Positions 19,501 through 23,353 of a stretch of DNA of 23,353 bases are shown here, one piece after another. Origin of the DNA: Fomitopsis serialis (lineage: Eukaryota; Basidiomycota; Agaricomycetes; Polyporales; Fomitopsidaceae); assembly GCF_022376445.1 (NCBI RefSeq), contig NW_025955504.1, positions 1 to 23,353 of the forward strand. The letters are read 5' to 3'. Below the pieces are notes generated by a model that did not search any database, was not told where the DNA came from, and worked only from the letters and a program-made list of their open reading frames with translations. Each line of letters starts with the position of its first letter. Positions within the stretch are counted from its first letter, which is position 1. Both the position numbers and the translations under genes were made by a program.

Positions 19501-22500
19501 AGGAGAAGCGCGCTGCGTGGATCAACGAGAGGCGTGCGGAGATCATCGCGAAGCTGAACAAGGACTTCGCGAAGCCGTGGTTCGGGTGGAAGAAGGACGG
19601 CAGCGTCGTCGAGGACATCGCCGACATGACCTACGAGGAGGTCGTCCTCCGCATGGTCCGTCTCATGTATGTCGAGCACGAGGAGCGTTGGGTCGACCTG
19701 TCGCTCAGGAACCTGACGGGTGATTGGCTCCGCCGCGTGGAGGAGCGCTTCGCGGGCATTGACCGAGGATCGAAGGCGTCAATTCTACAGTCGTATTCTT
19801 CTTTGGACAAGCCCATCGACTTCGTCAAGCTGTTCTTCGCGACGTATCCGGCTGCGACCGAGCAGCTCCTGGCGTCGGAGGACAAAGCGTTCTTCCTCGC
19901 TATCTCGCAGCGCCCAGGCCAGAAGCCGGTGCCGTTCATCCCCGTCCTCGACGCGAACTTCGAGGTTTGGTTCAAGAAGGTACGTCAAAATTGCCCAATA
20001 AGGAAGTAAGACTCACATTTTGGGCAGGACTCACTGTGGGCAGCCGAGGACATCGAGGCTGTCTTCGACCAGGACCCGCAGCGAGTGTGCATCCTCCAGG
20101 GGCCTGTCGCGGTGAAGCATGCTATCAAGAAGGACGAGCCGATCAAGGAGATGCTCGACAATATCACCGCTATCCTCGTCGACAAGTTGGCGCAGCGCCT
20201 CTACGGCGGCGACCTCAGTCGCATCCCGACCGCTGACTATCTCAGTGTCAGGGCTTCTCCTCTCCCGGAGAGCATCGCTGCCTCGCTTGGCGCTGAGCGC
20301 TCTGTCGAGGCCGACAAGATCACGTATTCTGTTGGGAGCACCTGGCCCGAGGCGTCGACCTGGCTTGAGATGCTCGCCGGCCCTCGTCAAAGTTGGCTCA
20401 GGGCCCTCCTTACGTCGACGACTATCGTGCAGGGTACCTCGCACATCGACAACCCCATCCGCCGCCTCTTCGCTCCTCGTCGGAATCAGAAGGTCGTCCT
20501 GACCTTGGACGGCGAGACGCCTGTGTCCGTCGCTCTCTACGGCGCCGCTCGTTCGTACGGCCAGCACAAGTCCGACTTCAAGGCCGTCGAGGTCAAGTAT
20601 CATTCGGCGTCTCAGTCGATCGACATAACGCTGTTCGAGGACCGTCGCGACGTCTCGGTGCCTCTTCACTTCAAGTTCCTCTACAAGCCGAGCATGGGCT
20701 TCGCTCCCATCCATGAGGTTGCTGAGGGCCGTAACACGCGTATCAAGGACTTCTACTGGAGGCTGTGGTTCGGCGACAATGAGGTGCTCCCCGAGATCAA
20801 CCTCCGCGACACGTTTACGGGTCCTGAGGTCACGATTGAGGCGAATGACGTCGAGACCTTCTGCGCAGTGGTAGGCAATGAAGGCGAGGCGTTCAAGACA
20901 GCGCGGACGGACCGCGTCCAGGCTCCGATGGACTTCGCGATCGTTACTGGCTGGCAGGTAAGCAATGCTGAATCACTACGTTGTTCGTGATGTCCTAATT
21001 TCGTGGCAGGCCATCATGAAGGCAATCTTCCCGGCTGCCATCGACGGCGATTTGCTCAAGTTGGTTCACCTTTCGAACGGGTTCCGCGTCGTCGAGGGTA
21101 CGGAGCCACTCAAGGCCGGCGACGTCTGCAAGTCGGAGGCTCGTATCGTCTCTGTGGCCAACAGCGACGCTGGGAAGATCGTCAAGGTCAAGGGCTTCGT
21201 CAAGCGTGATGACGCGCCCGTTATCGAAGTCGTGTCCTCGTTCTTGTACCGTGGTCGCTACTCCGACTACGAGAACACATTCGAGGTCGTCGAGGAGCCT
21301 GAGTATCTCGTCGAGGTTGCGACAGAGGCGGAGGTTGGCGTGCTGCAGTCGAAGGAGTGGTTCGAATGGGACGATGAGTCCAAGCCTCTCCACGCAGGCA
21401 CTGGCCTTGTGTTCCGCGTTAGGTCTGAGGTCACGTACCGCAACAAGACGTACTTCAAGACGGTCTCTGTATCTGGCGATATCTTCGTCCGCGACCAGCT
21501 CAAGCGCCTCGTCAAGGTCGGCTCGATCGACTTCCTGCAGGACGACAGCCGTGGCAACCCCGTAATCGCATACCTCCAACGTCATGGTACCCAGCAGGGC
21601 TCGCCTAGCCCGCTGACCAGCGAGGGCTACACGATGAGCAAGTCGGGTACTACGACCTTTGCTTCCCCCGCAACGAACGAGCCTTACTCCAGGATCTCCG
21701 GCGACTTCAACCCTATCCACATCAATCCCTACTTCGCAGACTTCGCCGCACTTCCGGGAACGATCACGCACGGCATGTGGTCGAGCGCTGCTACAAGGCG
21801 CTATGTCGAGACCGTTGTTGCACAGGGCAGGCCAGATCGCGTCAGGGCGTACGTAGCGTGTAATACACCATCTGTGGGAGTTAGGTATACTGATGACACT
21901 TTCGCAGATACGACGTGACCTTCGTTGGCATGATTCTACCCCAAGACGAATTGACGGTCAAGGTTAAGCACATCGGCATGCGAGACGGTAACATCGTCGT
22001 CCGCGTTGAGACCACGAACTCTCAAGGCGAGAAGGTCCTCGAAGGCACTGCTGAGGTTGCCCAGCCGAAGACCGTCTATGTCTTCACCGGCCAGGGTTCT
22101 CAAGAGGCGGGTATGGGCATGGACCTTTACAACAACTCGCCTGCAGCGCGCTCGGTTTGGGAGGCCGCTGACGCCCATCTGACTGCTGTCTATGGCTTCT
22201 CGATCGTCGAAATTGTCAAGGACAACCCGAAGGAGAAGACGATTCACTTCGGTGGTATCAAGGGTCAGGCTATTCGCCAACGATACATGGACATGACCTA
22301 CGATACGATGGACAAGGACGGCAACGTCAAGACCCTCCCTCTCTTCGGCGACATCAATGCTCGCACTCAGCGCTACACGTTCAGTCACCCCACGGGCTTG
22401 CTCTTCGCTACGCAATTCGCTCAGATCGCTCTCGTCGTCACTGAGCGCGCGGCGTTCGAGGACATGCGCTCGAAGGGTCTGGTTCAAAGCGGCGCACCCT

Positions 22501-23353
22501 TCGCCGGACACTCTCTCGGCGAGTACTCCGCTCTCGCATCCATCGCGGATGTTCTGGCCATCTCGTCTCTCGTCGACATTGTCTTCTATCGTGGCATCAC
22601 CATGCAGCGTGCTGTCGAGCGTGACGCACAGAACCGCTCGAACTATGCGATGTGCGCAGTTAACCCCAGCCGTGTGTCGAAGACGTTCACGGACGCCGCC
22701 TTGCGTGAGGTTGTCGATGACATTGCGCAGAAGACCAACTGTCTTCTAGAGATCGTGAACTACAACGTCGAGGTATATTAAGATCGACCGGTTGCATCTG
22801 TTCCTTCACTGACAGACCGTCTAGGGTCAACAATATGTCTGCGCTGGCGAACTCTTGCTCTGCAGACGATGACCAACGTCCTCAACTACCTCAAGATTGA
22901 GAAGATCGACATACTGAAGGTAAGGAGTCACGTGTTCTTGTTGTTCACATCCTGACAGCGTTTGCAGTTGACGGAGAAGTTTACCATTGATCAAGTGAAG
23001 GAGATGCTCGGCGAGATCATCAGCTCGTGCTTCGCGAAGGCCAAACAGCTGCAAGAAACCGAGGGCTACATCAAGCTGGAGCGTGGGTTCGCAACTATCC
23101 CTCTTCCTGGCATCGACGTGCCTTTCCACTCCCGCTACCTCTGGGCCGGCGTCATGCCCTTCAGAACGTGTACGTGGTACTTTTCTTCATGGCTGCGCTG
23201 TGCTGATTACTCTCCAAGACCTCTCGAAGAAGATTAATGCCGCACATCTCAATCCCGACACGCTCGTAGGCAAGTACGTGCCGAACCTCGTCGCACAGCC
23301 CTTCGATGTTTCGAAGGATTACGTCCAGCTCGTGTACGATCGCACCCTGTCTG
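16575..23353 (+). CDS. FAS1: Fungal type I fatty acid synthase, beta chain (3' end beyond window)
   Basis: Cytosolic multi-enzyme building palmitate-class fatty acids. Exons: 16575-16643, 16852-18172, 18227-18530, 18578-19979, 20028-20957, 21010-21848, 21908-22772, 22825-22919, 22968-23169 and 23219 to the edge, about 2054 codons. Exon 1 encodes MSPATGSCTSTTRPILIQSG and joins VSIPISTETNEWTAAEV after a 208-nt intron; all other introns are 47-59 nt. Acetyltransferase: GATGHSQGVVSA with Ser about 273. Enoyl reductase from about 575: IMVAGMTPTTVKAGF and [20 protein letters not shown]. Dehydratase near 1570: SGDFNPIHINPYF, then PGTITHGMW. Malonyl/palmitoyl transferase: VYVFTGQGSQEAGMGMDL, GHSLGEYSAL with Ser about 1824, and PGIDVPFHSRYLWAG. 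Length and order match yeast FAS1 (2051 aa), so only a few residues should be missing if unfused. In some basidiomycetes beta and alpha are one chain; the window ends too early to tell. A one-base deficit at 22855-22859 breaks the frame. Confidence 0.93.
22852..22872 (+). other. Apparent frameshift in the FAS malonyl/palmitoyl transferase region
   Basis: The exon from 22825 reads GQQYVCAGEL and then should continue LALQTMTNVLNYLKIEKIDI, but that second part lies one frame off. As written the frame reaches TGA at 22870-22872, cutting the protein at about residue 1925 and removing roughly the last 130 residues. One missing base in CTCTTGCTCTG (for instance TTGGCT reduced to TTGCT) explains it. 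Either a sequencing or assembly error or a real mutation is possible. An in-frame acceptor CTCTTGCTCTGCAG ending at 22865 could bypass it. Confidence 0.75.

Noticed and set aside
17650..22511. Long antisense frames opposite the FAS gene (for example 18852-19679 and 20995-21771)
   Set aside because: They mirror the codon bias of the FAS exons, cross its introns and show no motif of their own.
7319..23353. P450 plus FAS as a secondary-metabolite cluster, as with dedicated FAS genes in some fungi
   Set aside because: They are 7 kb apart and separated by F-box genes and non-coding DNA. No polyketide synthase, transporter or cluster regulator is present.

Overview
This is nuclear DNA from a filamentous basidiomycete, most likely an agaricomycete of the wood-decay (polypore-like) kind. 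The reasons are dense genes with many 45-70 nt GT-AG introns, small F-box/LRR-like paralogues, a polyporopepsin-like protease relic, a multi-exon P450 and a fungal type I fatty acid synthase beta chain. All splice sites, lengths and family calls were read by eye; no alignment or database search was run.

Layout. Positions 1-1320 hold a decayed aspartic protease gene cut by the window edge. On the minus strand, 2134-2621 is a complete three-exon gene for a 122-residue secreted protein with eight mature cysteines and a TATA box. Positions 3862-4210 hold a broken plus-strand relic of the same family, and this runs directly into a broken minus-strand relic (4213-4408) of a tiny dsRNA-binding-domain gene. 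A two-exon F-box gene follows (5221-6407), then a 5' stub of another F-box gene (6898-6949). A nine-exon cytochrome P450 lies at 7319-9472. An intact 80-residue stand-alone dsRNA-binding-domain gene lies at 10027-10381 (minus), then a second F-box paralogue (11659-12829) and a decayed third F-box gene (13306 to about 14480). About 2 kb without recognisable genes leads to the FAS beta-chain gene (16575 to the right edge).

The main structural observation is a diverged segmental duplication. Copy A (about 4213-6949) and copy B (about 10184-13372) carry the same series in the same order and orientation: dsRNA-binding gene, spacer, F-box gene, 3' flank, start of a further F-box gene. In copy A the dsRNA-binding gene is dead and the last F-box gene is only a stub. 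In copy B the dsRNA-binding gene is intact and the last F-box gene is long but broken. The P450 sits between the copies. This is a birth-and-death neighbourhood beside a conserved housekeeping gene.

The FAS gene encodes acetyltransferase, enoyl reductase, dehydratase and malonyl/palmitoyl transferase regions in the usual order with recognisable active sites. It has one apparent single-base deficit near 22855-22859 that breaks the frame in the last domain. An alternative in-frame splice acceptor just downstream would restore the frame at the cost of about 14 conserved residues. The rest of the window shows no evidence of a metabolic gene cluster; apart from FAS the genes look like independent accessory genes.
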